Shown here in pieces: positions 33,917 to 41,993 of a stretch of 64,000 nucleotides of DNA. How positions within the stretch are numbered: position 1 is the first letter of the stretch; every line of letters begins with the position of its first letter. The DNA is from Nocardiopsis sp. CC223A (GTDB lineage Bacteria > Actinomycetota > Actinomycetes > Streptosporangiales > Streptosporangiaceae), in contig NZ_JASFDV010000007.1 in assembly GCF_030766825.1 (NCBI RefSeq), positions 62,001 through 126,000 on the forward strand, in the 5' to 3' direction. The position numbers and the translations under genes are program-made. The notes beneath the pieces are model-generated. The model had not been told where the DNA came from, did no database searches, and was given only the letters and a program-made list of their open reading frames with translations.

Positions 33917-36577
33917 ATGGGCACGGCCCCCTTCGACCCGAGCTCGTTCTTCGTTCCCGACACCGACCCGGACCGCCTGGAGTACACCGCCGACGACCTC
34001 AAGGGCGACGGCGCCGACATCGCCGAGGGCGCGGCCGACATCCACACCGCCTGGGGTGGGCTGGCCTCCTGCTACAGCGCCCCGGAAGCGGGGATCCTGT
34101 TCTCGGCGGTGGACTCGGTCCCTGAGGATGCCGAGGAGGTCGACGGTGCCCTGGGCACGGCGGCCACCGCGCTGGCCACCTTCGCGGAGAAGGCACGCAA
34201 ACTCCGCAAGGAGGCGTGGGCGCTGCAAGGGGACGCCCGCCGTTTCAACACAAGGGTCGCCGACGACGAGGACTGGGCCCAGGGCACCCTGTTGGGCGGC
34301 GAGAGCGAGGAGTACACCGAGTACACGCGGATCAACTCCGAGAAGATCCGCATCCAGAACGACTTCATGGTCGCGGAGACCGAGTGCGCGAACGCGCTCC
34401 TGGCCCTGTTCAGCGCCCGCCGGTTCACGCCGGTGAACCCGGACGGGTCCACCGAGCTGCACGGCGGGGAGATCGCCTACGGGTTCACCGAGGTCACCGA
34501 GGAGCTGGAGAACGCCTGGGGCGAGCCCAAGATCGGCGTCGACCACTACTGGTTCTGGGACGTCCAGCACGCGGCCTGGGACTTCCGTGACGACATCCTG
34601 GAGAACGCCGGCGGGATGGTCGGGATGCACGGCGCCGGCGGCTGGGACTTCGACTGGAGCACCAACCTGGACGCCCACTGGTGGGGTGTGGCCCAGGGCG
34701 CGGGCGCCGCAGTGGGCCTGTACGACGCCGAGATCGACCACTGGGGGTTCCAGAGCTGGGAGCGCAGCCGTGAGATCGCCTGGGATTCGGCGGTGGAGGC
34801 GGCGCACGCCATCGTGCCCTGGGAGGAGTGGGAGGAGCGGCCCGCGTACGTCATCACGACCTTGCTGCTCAACGTGGGCACCATCGCGGCGGGCGTGGCG
34901 CTGTCCGCCACCGGGTTCGGGGCGGTGGTGGGGGTGCCGCTGCTGGCCTACAAGGGGTTGAAGATCCTGGACGGGATCGGCGGTGTGCCCCGGGGGCTGA
35001 CCGACGCGTTGCAGAACCTGGTCGACAGCGCGGCCTCCGGTCGCCACGGCGGCGTCCCCGGCTCGGGCGGGACCACCCCGGTCGTCTCCCTGACCGATAG
35101 CACACTGCGGGGCCTGGGCATCGACCCGCAGCGGCTGCGCGGCCTGCTCTCGGGCCTGGAAACCCTGCGCTCCCCGGAGGCCGGGTCCCCGGCGGGTGAC
35201 GGCGCCGCCGATGCGGAGCGGCCTGCTGATCCGACCGCGGCGGAGTTGGCCGCGGGCCAGGAGTTCCTGGACGGCGTGGACCCGCGGTCACGCACCGAGC
35301 TGGAGGAGGGTCTGCGGGACGCGGAGGACCTGTGGGTGACCTCCCAGGTCCCTGATGATGTGTCCTCGGTCAACGACACCCCGGTCCAACGCTACGAGAC
35401 CGACCCAGCCCTGATCGAGGCCGAGGACGGGCAACGGGTCGACATCGACAGCGCGGGCAACGAGATCACCGCTCACCACGACACAACCATCACCAACAAC
35501 ACCAGTGAAAACAGCGGCTCCCTGAGCACCCCATCTGGCACCACCGCCGTGGCCCCCGACTCCGGCTCTATCAGCCACAGCGGAATGATCAACCTTGGTC
35601 TTGGTGGTGGTTCTTCCTCTGGCGGCACTTCAGGAGGAGGAACCGGCCAGAACCTGTCTTCTCTTGCCACGGGAGGCGCGTCGGTCAGACTCGAAGTGGG
35701 ACAGGACGGGTACCCGGGCCCCAAGGAGAGGTTCGGAGACAACGGCCTGGTGCTTCAATCGGATACAACATACCGATTGTTCGATTCGGCCGGTAGCCTT
35801 CAGAGCACATATCGGACAGATGCGAACGGAGATATCGTTGAAATTCGACTGGAGTCGCAACACCCGAAATCTCGACACCCGGAGATGTTGAATCCACGCC
35901 CGAATGCCACCTATGTTGTCAATGTGGGCAACAGTGAATATACATTCAAGACGGATTCAAGTCGCCGCACCGTTTATGTCGAAGGAGAGCTGGAATACGG
36001 AAATCAGAGAAGGAACTTGGATGAGCAGGGCGAAGTAAATAAAAGAGGCAGGAGGTATTTTGGGCTCCTCAACGATCAGATTTTGAAGGACTTCCGAGAT
36101 GAGCACGATCGAGATCCGAATCCAGGTGAAGTCCAACTAGTAGATGTGGGTAATTGGAATGGCGGTCATCTCTTTGGCTCGGCAGAGTTCCTGGGGCCCG
36201 GAGAGCGCTTGAACCAGGCGCCAATGCTGGACATCGTTAATCAGGAGCGTGTGATACGACCAGGAATCTCGGGAAGTTTTCGTAGGGCGGAATGGACATG
36301 GTATGGCCTTCTTCGGAATGATAAAAATGCCCTTATAAGGGGACTGGGAGATGATTACAATACACAAATGTCAGTGTGGCAGCCCATCCTTGCAGCTGGG
36401 CCGAATCCGCCAAAGGTAGAGGTTGCGATATCTCTGGAAGATGACCCGGCGATGAAGCCCATCCCAGATCCGAAAACTGGTGAACTTGTTCATCCTCCGC
36501 CTGCTATAATTCATGTCGAGTGGTCAATTAACGGAGTTCGCCAGGACCCCTTGGAATACGACAATCACCCAAAGTAG
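33917..36577 (+). CDS. Polymorphic toxin with C-terminal DNA/RNA non-specific endonuclease domain
   Basis: An 886-residue modular toxin. The N-terminal 200 residues are helical and acidic, as in WXG/LXG-type export regions. There are hydrophobic segments at about 312-350 (VITTLLLNVGTIAAGVALSA), an acidic linker, and a Gly/Ser-rich spacer near 558-580. The last 300 residues carry an Endonuclea_NS_2-like nuclease: GNWNGGHLFGSAEF with candidate catalytic His751, ERLNQAPMLDIVNQ, and a basic region before it. This toxin part is much more AT-rich than the N-terminus, the usual sign of domain exchange. The immunity gene follows after eight bases. It probably leaves the cell by type VII secretion and degrades nucleic acid in rivals. 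Confidence 0.82.
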   Translation: MGTAPFDPSSFFVPDTDPDRLEYTADDLKGDGADIAEGAADIHTAWGGLASCYSAPEAGILFSAVDSVPEDAEEVDGALGTAATALATFAEKARKLRKEAWALQGDARRFNTRVADDEDWAQGTLLGGESEEYTEYTRINSEKIRIQNDFMVAETECANALLALFSARRFTPVNPDGSTELHGGEIAYGFTEVTEELENAWGEPKIGVDHYWFWDVQHAAWDFRDDILENAGGMVGMHGAGGWDFDWSTNLDAHWWGVAQGAGAAVGLYDAEIDHWGFQSWERSREIAWDSAVEAAHAIVPWEEWEERPAYVITTLLLNVGTIAAGVALSATGFGAVVGVPLLAYKGLKILDGIGGVPRGLTDALQNLVDSAASGRHGGVPGSGGTTPVVSLTDSTLRGLGIDPQRLRGLLSGLETLRSPEAGSPAGDGAADAERPADPTAAELAAGQEFLDGVDPRSRTELEEGLRDAEDLWVTSQVPDDVSSVNDTPVQRYETDPALIEAEDGQRVDIDSAGNEITAHHDTTITNNTSENSGSLSTPSGTTAVAPDSGSISHSGMINLGLGGGSSSGGTSGGGTGQNLSSLATGGASVRLEVGQDGYPGPKERFGDNGLVLQSDTTYRLFDSAGSLQSTYRTDANGDIVEIRLESQHPKSRHPEMLNPRPNATYVVNVGNSEYTFKTDSSRRTVYVEGELEYGNQRRNLDEQGEVNKRGRRYFGLLNDQILKDFRDEHDRDPNPGEVQLVDVGNWNGGHLFGSAEFLGPGERLNQAPMLDIVNQERVIRPGISGSFRRAEWTWYGLLRNDKNALIRGLGDDYNTQMSVWQPILAAGPNPPKVEVAISLEDDPAMKPIPDPKTGELVHPPPAIIHVEWSINGVRQDPLEYDNHPK

Positions 36578-36585
36578 GGGGAATA

Positions 36586-37038
36586 ATGTTTCATCCGCCC
36601 GGGGGGATGACCCCCTTGGAGCAACAGGAAATACTGAACTCAATCGGGCGTTCCATTTTGGAGCAAGGCCCGGATGGCTGGTCCAGGATAGAGTTTTCCT
36701 ACAAGAAGGTAGGTGGGGCGGCAACCGGGGGAATCACCCTGATCCGCGAAGATGGAACATCGGAGATTTTCGGTTCCTCCAAGGAGGTGTTCAGTCTTTC
36801 CAGGAGGCTGCGCCATGGAATGTATATGGAAGGCCGGGGAACGTGGTTCTCGCTCAAATACACCATTTCTCCTCCCGGGAAGTATAGTGTCGATTTCAAT
36901 TATGACAAAAAGCCGGATTTCACGTTTTCCCCGGGTCCGCAGGACTATGTGGATGACTTGAGAACTTACCCCCGAAGCCCAGAGGAAATTCCCGAGTGGC
37001 TTCGAGTGGAGTTGGAGAGGGCTGCAAGGGGAGAGTAA
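36586..37038 (+). CDS. YezG-like immunity protein
   Basis: A 150-residue AT-rich gene; ATG 36586 follows AGGGGG. The core GWSRIEFSYKKVGG, KYTISPPGKYSVDFNYDKKP and YPRSPEEIPEWL match the YezG family (DUF600-like), whose Bacillus subtilis member neutralises the LXG nuclease toxin YeeF. Placement right after the nuclease-toxin gene makes it the cognate antitoxin, acting in the cytoplasm by binding the toxin domain. A second, diverged copy lies at 38988. Confidence 0.8.
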   Translation: MFHPPGGMTPLEQQEILNSIGRSILEQGPDGWSRIEFSYKKVGGAATGGITLIREDGTSEIFGSSKEVFSLSRRLRHGMYMEGRGTWFSLKYTISPPGKYSVDFNYDKKPDFTFSPGPQDYVDDLRTYPRSPEEIPEWLRVELERAARGE

Positions 37039-37091
37039 ATAACGGAAATTTACCTAAAGGGTCTGTCTCAGGGCCCCGGAGATCTCGCGTT

Positions 37092-37254
37092 TCAGATCCA
37101 TACAGGCTGCTCTCGGTTGATGCGGTCGAGATCGAGGACCTTGTCCGGATCGGTGTGGGCTCTGCGCCCGGATGCGAGGTTCTTCCACCCGGTGGCGGCC
37201 GACGCTTGGCGGACGATATCGGTCAGACATCCCAGCACGATCGGTGCGGCCCCG
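37092..37254 (-). pseudogene. C-terminal remnant of a gene cut by the IS701-type element
   Basis: On the minus strand a protein-like tail (VLGCLTDIVRQASAATGW, then RRAHTDPDKVLDLDRINREQ) ends at a stop at 37092. Its upstream part is lost at the IS edge (37255). I do not recognise it. The sequence 37039-37091 shows nothing clear. Confidence 0.35.
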
Positions 37255-38701
37255 GTACTACAGTTGCACTTCTGTTTTGTCATGATTCGCAAGCCGCTCG
37301 TCTGCGCCGGTGGCAGCCCATCGCCAGCGCTTGGTGGGAGCGTCTGAACACCGACCACGCCAACACGTGCTCTGGGCCGTGCCCGACCGCGAACAGGGCG
37401 TGCATCAAACGGACGATCTCGTTGCAGGACAGCGCCACCATCCCTGATCGGCGCGGGTGCAGGCGCAACTCGGCCAGGCGGCAGGTGGCCACGAACGCGT
37501 GAGCGACCATCACCAGCAGGTTCCACCGCTGCCAGGAGGTCCACGTCCGCACCTGGTGCTCGTCCAGACCGGCCAGGCCCTTGCCGTGCCGGAAGGACTC
37601 CTCCACCCTCCAGCGGCGCCCGGCCACCACCACCAGACGCGCCAAAGGCACCGGCACCGGGGCGAAGCAGGGGAAGAACGCCGGCTCACCGGTGGTGCGG
37701 TTGCGGCGGATCAGCACCCATCGCACCCCGCGCTCATCGGTTCGGTCGTCGATGAGCGCCCAGTCGTAGTAGCGCTCGCCCTTGGCCCCGGCCCCGGCCG
37801 AACGCTTCTGCCACCCCCGCTCCGGCACCAGGACCGCCGACTCTTTGACCGGCAGGGGACCGCGCGGGGTGGGCAAGGGGTCGGTGGCCGACATCTCCAT
37901 CATGTACCCCACCCCGTGTTCTTCCAGGTAGCCGCGCAAGTGCGGGTTGCGGCCGTAGACCTCGTCGCCGGCCACCCACGCATCAGGGGTGTGCTCCAGG
38001 GCGGCGGCGATCATCTGCCGGGCCAGCTCGGGCTTGGTGGCGAAGCGGGTCGTGTCGGGGACCCCGGCCGCTCGGCGGCGGGCCAGGTCCCCGGTCCAGG
38101 TCCGGGGCAGGTAGAGGCGGTGGTCGATCAGGGCGTGGGCGAGGTAGACCGCGACCTGGCAGTTCTCGACCTGTCCGGTGACCCCGGTGTACTGGCGGGT
38201 GACCCCGACCGTGTGCTTTCCCTGCTTGATGTCCCCGGTTTCGTCCACGACCAGGACCGTGTCAGGGGTGCCCAGGTGCGTGATGACATGGTCGCGCAGC
38301 GCGGCGGCCAGAGCCGTCTCGTTGATGCGGGCGCGGGCGAGCAGGTGCTGGAACCGGTACGGGGAGGGGTGACCGGCGTGTTCGGCCAGGGTCCAGCAGT
38401 TCTTGGCGGGCAGCGGGGCCAGCAGGGCGCTGATCATCTCGCGGGCGGTGGTGCGGGTCTCGGGGCGGGCCAGGTGCGGGGTGACGACGGTGTCGATGGT
38501 CGCGTTCAGCAGGCGCGGCCACCGGTGGGCGGCTACGCTGGTGGCCGCGGCCGCCGCCTGTTCTTTCTTTGTCTTCACAACCATTGATGATCGGGCGGCG
38601 GCCGTTCGTGTGTCCGGGAAACCGCCAGATCAGCGGCGCTTATCCTCCGGAGCGGCACAGAGCACTCAGACCAGGACAAACCGGAAGTGCAACTGTAGTA
38701 C
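37255..38701. mobile_element. IS701-family insertion sequence with GTAC flanks
   Basis: Terminal inverted repeats begin TACAGTTGCACTTC at both ends and extend to about 24 bp with three mismatches. GTAC occurs at 37255-37258 and 38698-38701 and may be the 4-bp target duplication; because GTAC is palindromic it could instead belong to the ends. The element carries one transposase gene and interrupts the orphan toxin region. Confidence 0.85.
37280..38584 (-). CDS. IS701-family DDE transposase
   Basis: A 434-residue complete transposase. DDE motifs are visible: VLVVDETGDIKQGKHTVG (first Asp), WVAGDEVYGRNPHLR (second Asp) and RWRVEESFRHGKGLAGLDEHQ (Glu). This matches the IS701/DDE_5 group. The gene fills the element from inverted repeat to inverted repeat, and the frame is intact, so the element may still be active. 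Confidence 0.92.
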   Translation of the reverse strand: MVVKTKKEQAAAAATSVAAHRWPRLLNATIDTVVTPHLARPETRTTAREMISALLAPLPAKNCWTLAEHAGHPSPYRFQHLLARARINETALAAALRDHVITHLGTPDTVLVVDETGDIKQGKHTVGVTRQYTGVTGQVENCQVAVYLAHALIDHRLYLPRTWTGDLARRRAAGVPDTTRFATKPELARQMIAAALEHTPDAWVAGDEVYGRNPHLRGYLEEHGVGYMMEMSATDPLPTPRGPLPVKESAVLVPERGWQKRSAGAGAKGERYYDWALIDDRTDERGVRWVLIRRNRTTGEPAFFPCFAPVPVPLARLVVVAGRRWRVEESFRHGKGLAGLDEHQVRTWTSWQRWNLLVMVAHAFVATCRLAELRLHPRRSGMVALSCNEIVRLMHALFAVGHGPEHVLAWSVFRRSHQALAMGCHRRRRAACES

Positions 38702-38980
38702 TGGCGAGGAATTCTCTCCCAAGGGGAAAAAGGGCACCTCTTCGATGATCCGAAGTTCAACGACGGCACCTGGAGAGCAGCCTTGGTGCTGAATCCAGGG
38801 AGTCCGGAGATCAATGTTAAAATCAGTGCAATCCATGACCTTGATCTACCCAGGGTCGTGGACCCTGATACGGGAAGATGAATCCTTCCCCCGCCGAGCA
38901 GAATTGTTGTTAACTGGTCCCTCAACGGTGTTGAAATGAAACGGCTTCGATACAATAACCTTCCGCCTTTCGAAAAATAG
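38702..38980 (+). pseudogene. Orphan nuclease-toxin C-terminal tail with an internal stop
   Basis: Reading from the IS edge, LFDDPKFNDGTWRAALVLN, VKISAIHDLDLP, PDTGR-stop and PPPSRIVVNWSLNGVE align in order with the end of the toxin at 33917 (GDDYNTQMSVWQPILAAG, VAISLEDDPAM, PKTGEL, PPPAIIHVEWSINGV). A TGA at 38879-38881 replaces one residue. It is therefore the relic of a second, diverged toxin tail, truncated at 5' by the IS701-type element and inactivated by nonsense mutation. It directly precedes its probable immunity gene. Confidence 0.75.
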
Positions 38981-38987
38981 GAGACTC

Positions 38988-39455
38988 ATGCAGACCCACG
39001 GATTCAAAAAAGGAGACATGCCGCCGGGGGAGCGGCGGGAAATATTGAAGGAAGTCGGATCCAAGATCCTATCCACCGCCCCCGAAGGCTGGAATCGTAT
39101 AATCTATACGAGCGCATCCGTCGTGGATATGGGAAATAGCTCGGCGGTAGTTGAATACGAGGATGGGAGCACAAAGACATTCCGAGCCGATGCAATGATC
39201 GGAATTTACTTGGACAAGCTTCGGGCTGGGATGTACGTGGAGTGCAAGGGAACCTGGTTCTCTTTGGAATGCGTTATCACACGCCCCGGTAAGTTCAAAG
39301 TCCACTACAACTACGACGATGACCCAGGCCTGACTTTCGCCACCGCCAAAGCCTTCACCAACGACCTAAAGTACTTTCCGAGGGATCCCGAGAACATCCC
39401 TGACTGGCTTCACGCGAAGCTGCGGGAGGAGACAGAGGAAAATGGCATGGAGTGA
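38988..39455 (+). CDS. Second YezG-like immunity protein
   Basis: A 155-residue, AT-rich gene with AGGAG before its ATG. It is a diverged paralogue of the protein at 36586: GWNRIIYTSASV, GMYVECKGTWFSLECVI, PGKFKVHYNYDDDPG and YFPRDPENIPDWL align throughout. It retains an open frame although the toxin tail before it is dead, as expected for an orphan immunity gene kept for protection against sibling toxins. Its 3' end overlaps the next small gene by 14 bases. Confidence 0.78.
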   Translation: MQTHGFKKGDMPPGERREILKEVGSKILSTAPEGWNRIIYTSASVVDMGNSSAVVEYEDGSTKTFRADAMIGIYLDKLRAGMYVECKGTWFSLECVITRPGKFKVHYNYDDDPGLTFATAKAFTNDLKYFPRDPENIPDWLHAKLREETEENGME

Positions 39456-39699
39456 TGCGGGCACGGCTCTTCGGTTCGGCTCGAAGACCTGGGGCTGCCT
39501 GGCGGTGGACTCCTGGACCGCCGCATCACTGGCCTGGGGTGTGGACCGGGCAGATGCACGTTGCCGGAGTGCCATTCGTGATGTGTGCGCTGGGGTGGGA
39601 ACGGCGGCCAAGTGGCTCACCGCCGGAGACCGTGGCGCCAGCCCGAACACGATCCGTGCGTGGTCGGGCATGCCGAGGCTGTTTCGTGCCTGGTTTATT
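39442..39699 (+). pseudogene. Small gene interrupted by IS5-type element
   Basis: ATG 39442 is preceded by AGAGGAAA and overlaps the immunity gene end. The 86 codons to the IS edge read SDAGTALRFGSKTWGCLA, RCRSAIRDVCAGVGTAAKWL, RAWSGMPRLFRAWFI. Removing the IS and one ATT joins it in frame to GAWLPRLYTRVHPETGV at 40601, but no stop occurs before the tRNA region. It is GC-rich, unlike the immunity gene. I do not recognise it. Confidence 0.4.
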
Positions 39700-40600
39700 G
39701 AGCCTTTTTCATCCTGCTTCTCGGAGTTGAAGGACCAACACCGCGCGGGTGATCTGGCCTGCGCGTTGTGGGCAGCAGCGTAGGCGGCGCAGGATGTCCC
39801 ACTGCTTGAGCTGGGCGATCGCGCGTTCACCCGGGCTGCGGAGCTTGGCGTGGGCGGAGTTGGCGTCCTTCTTCCATTGCGGCTTGCCCCGGCCCTTGAA
39901 CGGGCAGAACACCACGTCGGATAGCCCGACGTAGCCCTTGTCACCGAGGCCGATGAGGCCCGCGGCTCTGATGCGTTCGGTGATCTTCCATACCCTGGCG
40001 GCCCGGGTGTCGTGCACCGCCCCGGGCAGCGACCACGATGTCCAGAGGGGTTCGCCGTCGGGGGCTGCGACGACCTGGATGTTCATGCCGTGCTGTTTGT
40101 GCTTGCCGGAGTAGAAGGGCCGGTCGGCCGCTACCCGGTCGCAGGCGATGAGGGTGCCGTCGACGATCACGTATCCCCAGCCCTTGCGGCGGGCGCGGCG
40201 CAGGCCCTGTTCCAGGGTGGGTGCCCGGGCGGCGGGCAGGGCCGTGGTCTCGTGCACGTAGCGCCAGGCGGTGGTGGTGCTGACGCCGAAACCGGCCGCG
40301 AGGTGGGCGAACGGTTCGCCCTTGTGCAGGTGGACCAGGACGAGCAGGGCTTGGGTGGCCGGGTCGAGGCGGCGCCATCGAGAACCGGTGTTCTTGCGGT
40401 GGGCTCGGATGGTGCGGGCGGCCAGGTTCAGGGTCCGGCGTGACAGGGATAGCGCGGCACGGTAGAACAGCATGTGGAGCCTCTGGTGGGGCGGGTTTTC
40501 TTGGTCGTTAATCCATCTACCAGGGGCTTCTTGCTGTCAGGGGTGCTCAGGGCGAGCTGGTACGAGGCTGTGACCTGCGCGTTCAGGATGAAAAATGCTC
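39700..40600. mobile_element. IS5-family insertion sequence
   Basis: Imperfect terminal inverted repeats of 17 bp (39700-39716 and 40584-40600; GAGC[C/A]TTTTTCATCCTG, one mismatch) and flanking ATT repeats (39697-39699, 40601-40603) define a 901-bp element. The 3-bp duplication fits IS5-family subgroups. The element holds one transposase gene. Confidence 0.85.
39709..40473 (-). CDS. IS5-family DDE transposase
   Basis: A 254-residue transposase of the Tnp_4 type. It has an N-terminal helix-turn-helix (FGVSTTTAWRYVHETTALP), the first Asp in YVIVDGTLIACDR, a second in GLGDKGYVGLSDV and the Glu in SPGERAIAQLKQW. The reading frame is intact from the left inverted repeat to ATG 40473. There is no sign of the two-frame layout used by some IS5 relatives. 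Confidence 0.92.
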   Translation of the reverse strand: MLFYRAALSLSRRTLNLAARTIRAHRKNTGSRWRRLDPATQALLVLVHLHKGEPFAHLAAGFGVSTTTAWRYVHETTALPAARAPTLEQGLRRARRKGWGYVIVDGTLIACDRVAADRPFYSGKHKQHGMNIQVVAAPDGEPLWTSWSLPGAVHDTRAARVWKITERIRAAGLIGLGDKGYVGLSDVVFCPFKGRGKPQWKKDANSAHAKLRSPGERAIAQLKQWDILRRLRCCPQRAGQITRAVLVLQLREAG

Positions 40601-40718
40601 ATTGGAGCCTGGCTACCGAGGTTGTACACCCGCGTGCACCCCGAAACGGGGGTGTATGACGGGAGCGGGGCGCGTCATCCGGGCCCCCGTGCACCCGCTG
40701 GTGCACCCGGAACGCGGA

Positions 40719-40763
40719 GACGGCCCCTGGTGTGCGAAGGATCTTCGCTGTCCAGGGGCCGTC
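40719..40763 (-). terminator. Hairpin downstream of tRNA-Gly
   Basis: GACGGCCCCTGG (40719-40730) and CCAGGGGCCGTC (40752-40763) form a 12-bp stem eight bases beyond the tRNA CCA end. A copy with the same stem stands at 32679-32723. Confidence 0.7.
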
Positions 40764-40770
40764 TTTCGTA

Positions 40771-40844
40771 TGGAGCGGATGACGGGAATCGAACCCGCGC
40801 TATCAGCTTGGGAAGCTGAAGTTCTGCCATTGAACTACATCCGC
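40771..40844 (-). tRNA. tRNA-Gly (anticodon CCC)
   Basis: A full cloverleaf with encoded CCA: acceptor GCGGATG pairing with CATCCGC, D-arm GTTC/GAAC, anticodon stem TCAGC/GCTGA with loop TTCCCAA (anticodon CCC), short variable region, T-arm with TTCGATT. The discriminator is U. It marks the right border of the island, and its 3' end is duplicated 8,040 bp away. Confidence 0.95.
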
Positions 40845-40995
40845 GTGTGCCCGCCGCCTCAACGGCCGGTCAACAGTTGCCATCCTAGCCCACTTCGGGG
40901 GCCCGACGGCAAGTCGGAGCCGGGAGTCCGTGTCGGGTGCCGGTGTTCGGTCGGTGTTCGCCCTGGTGGTTTCGGCCAGGCGGTAGGTTCGGAGC

Positions 40996-41577
40996 GTGTT
41001 GCTCTCCGATCGCGATATCAGGTCCGAAATCGATTCCGGGCGGGTCCGGATCGACCCCTTCGACCCCGGCCTGGTCCAGCCGTCCAGCATCGACGTGCGC
41101 CTGGACCGGTTCTTCCGGGTCTTCGAGAACCACAAGTACCCGCACATCGATCCCTCCATCGAGCAGCCGGACCTGACCCGGTTGGTGGAGACCGATCCCG
41201 ACGAGGCCTTCATCCTCCACCCCGGGGAGTTCGTGCTGGCGTCCACCTACGAGGTGGTGACGCTGCCCGACGACATCGCCAGCCGGCTGGAGGGCAAGAG
41301 CTCGCTCGGGCGGCTGGGGCTGCTGACCCACTCCACGGCCGGGTTCATCGACCCCGGCTTCTCCGGGCACGTGACCCTGGAGCTGTCCAACGTGGCGACG
41401 CTGCCGATCAAGCTGTACCCCGGGATGAAGATCGGCCAGCTGTGCATGTTCCGGCTGACCTCGCCGGCCGAGCACCCCTACGGTTCCGCGCAGTACGGTT
41501 CGCGCTACCAGGGGCAGCGGGGTCCGACGCCGTCGCGTTCGCACCTGAAGTTCACCCGTACGCGCATCGAGTCCTGA
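40996..41577 (+). CDS. dcd: dCTP deaminase (Dcd, probably bifunctional dCTP deaminase/dUTPase)
   Basis: A 193-residue enzyme beginning at GTG ([11 protein letters not shown]). Family motifs include [40 protein letters not shown] and the catalytic Glu in GHVTLELSN. It converts dCTP to dUTP in thymidylate supply; actinobacterial homologues such as that of Mycobacterium tuberculosis are bifunctional and go on to dUMP, which I infer here from the similar length (about 190). It is a single-gene unit next to the tRNA, outside the island. Confidence 0.93.
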   Translation: MLLSDRDIRSEIDSGRVRIDPFDPGLVQPSSIDVRLDRFFRVFENHKYPHIDPSIEQPDLTRLVETDPDEAFILHPGEFVLASTYEVVTLPDDIASRLEGKSSLGRLGLLTHSTAGFIDPGFSGHVTLELSNVATLPIKLYPGMKIGQLCMFRLTSPAEHPYGSAQYGSRYQGQRGPTPSRSHLKFTRTRIES

Positions 41578-41993
41578 CCCGACACCCCGGCTCTTCGAGG
41601 CCGGGGTCTGTCGCATCCGGGGTCATGACGGTATGTTGTTGCGTTGGCACGGACCGTCGTATTACGCCCCTGTCACGCATATGTGACCAGTGTCACGCCA
41701 AGATGTTGTGTGGTATAGATCACATATCGCTGTCCTGCGGCGATGCAAACCCCCGGCATGGTCGACGGACCGTTTTTATGCCGTTTAAACCTGTTATCTG
41801 CTGGTGACCAACCGTCTGAACTGTGGGTACGCATCTCGGTAACGTTGCCCCCCGACGTGAACCAGGTGCTGGTCCAACCCCGTCAGGGGTGCGCACCGGG
41901 GGGCCCTGCGCGGACCGGCCGCCTGACGAGCCGCGGGCGGCGATCGGGGAAGCCGGTCTGCTCCGCGGCCGGGACAGCCCCGTAGAGGAGACC
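41578..41993. promoter_or_regulatory. Regulatory region of the betaine transporter operon
   Basis: Two palindromes are visible: GTCAC-N6-GTGAC at 41672-41687, followed by a further TGTCAC half-site, and TGTGGTATAGATCACA at 41709-41724, one mismatch from the CRP/GlxR consensus TGTGA-N6-TCACA. AT-rich promoter-like DNA follows (41740-41800). The leader up to 41990 has no gene. Osmotic or cAMP-type control is inference. Confidence 0.5.

Noticed and set aside
37255-38701. GTAC repeats as proven target-site duplication of the IS701-type element
   Set aside because: GTAC is its own reverse complement, so it could be the outer part of the inverted repeats; only the IS itself is certain.
32679-40844. 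Island as an intact integrative element or prophage
   Set aside because: No integrase, excisionase, replication or phage structural gene is recognisable between the repeats.
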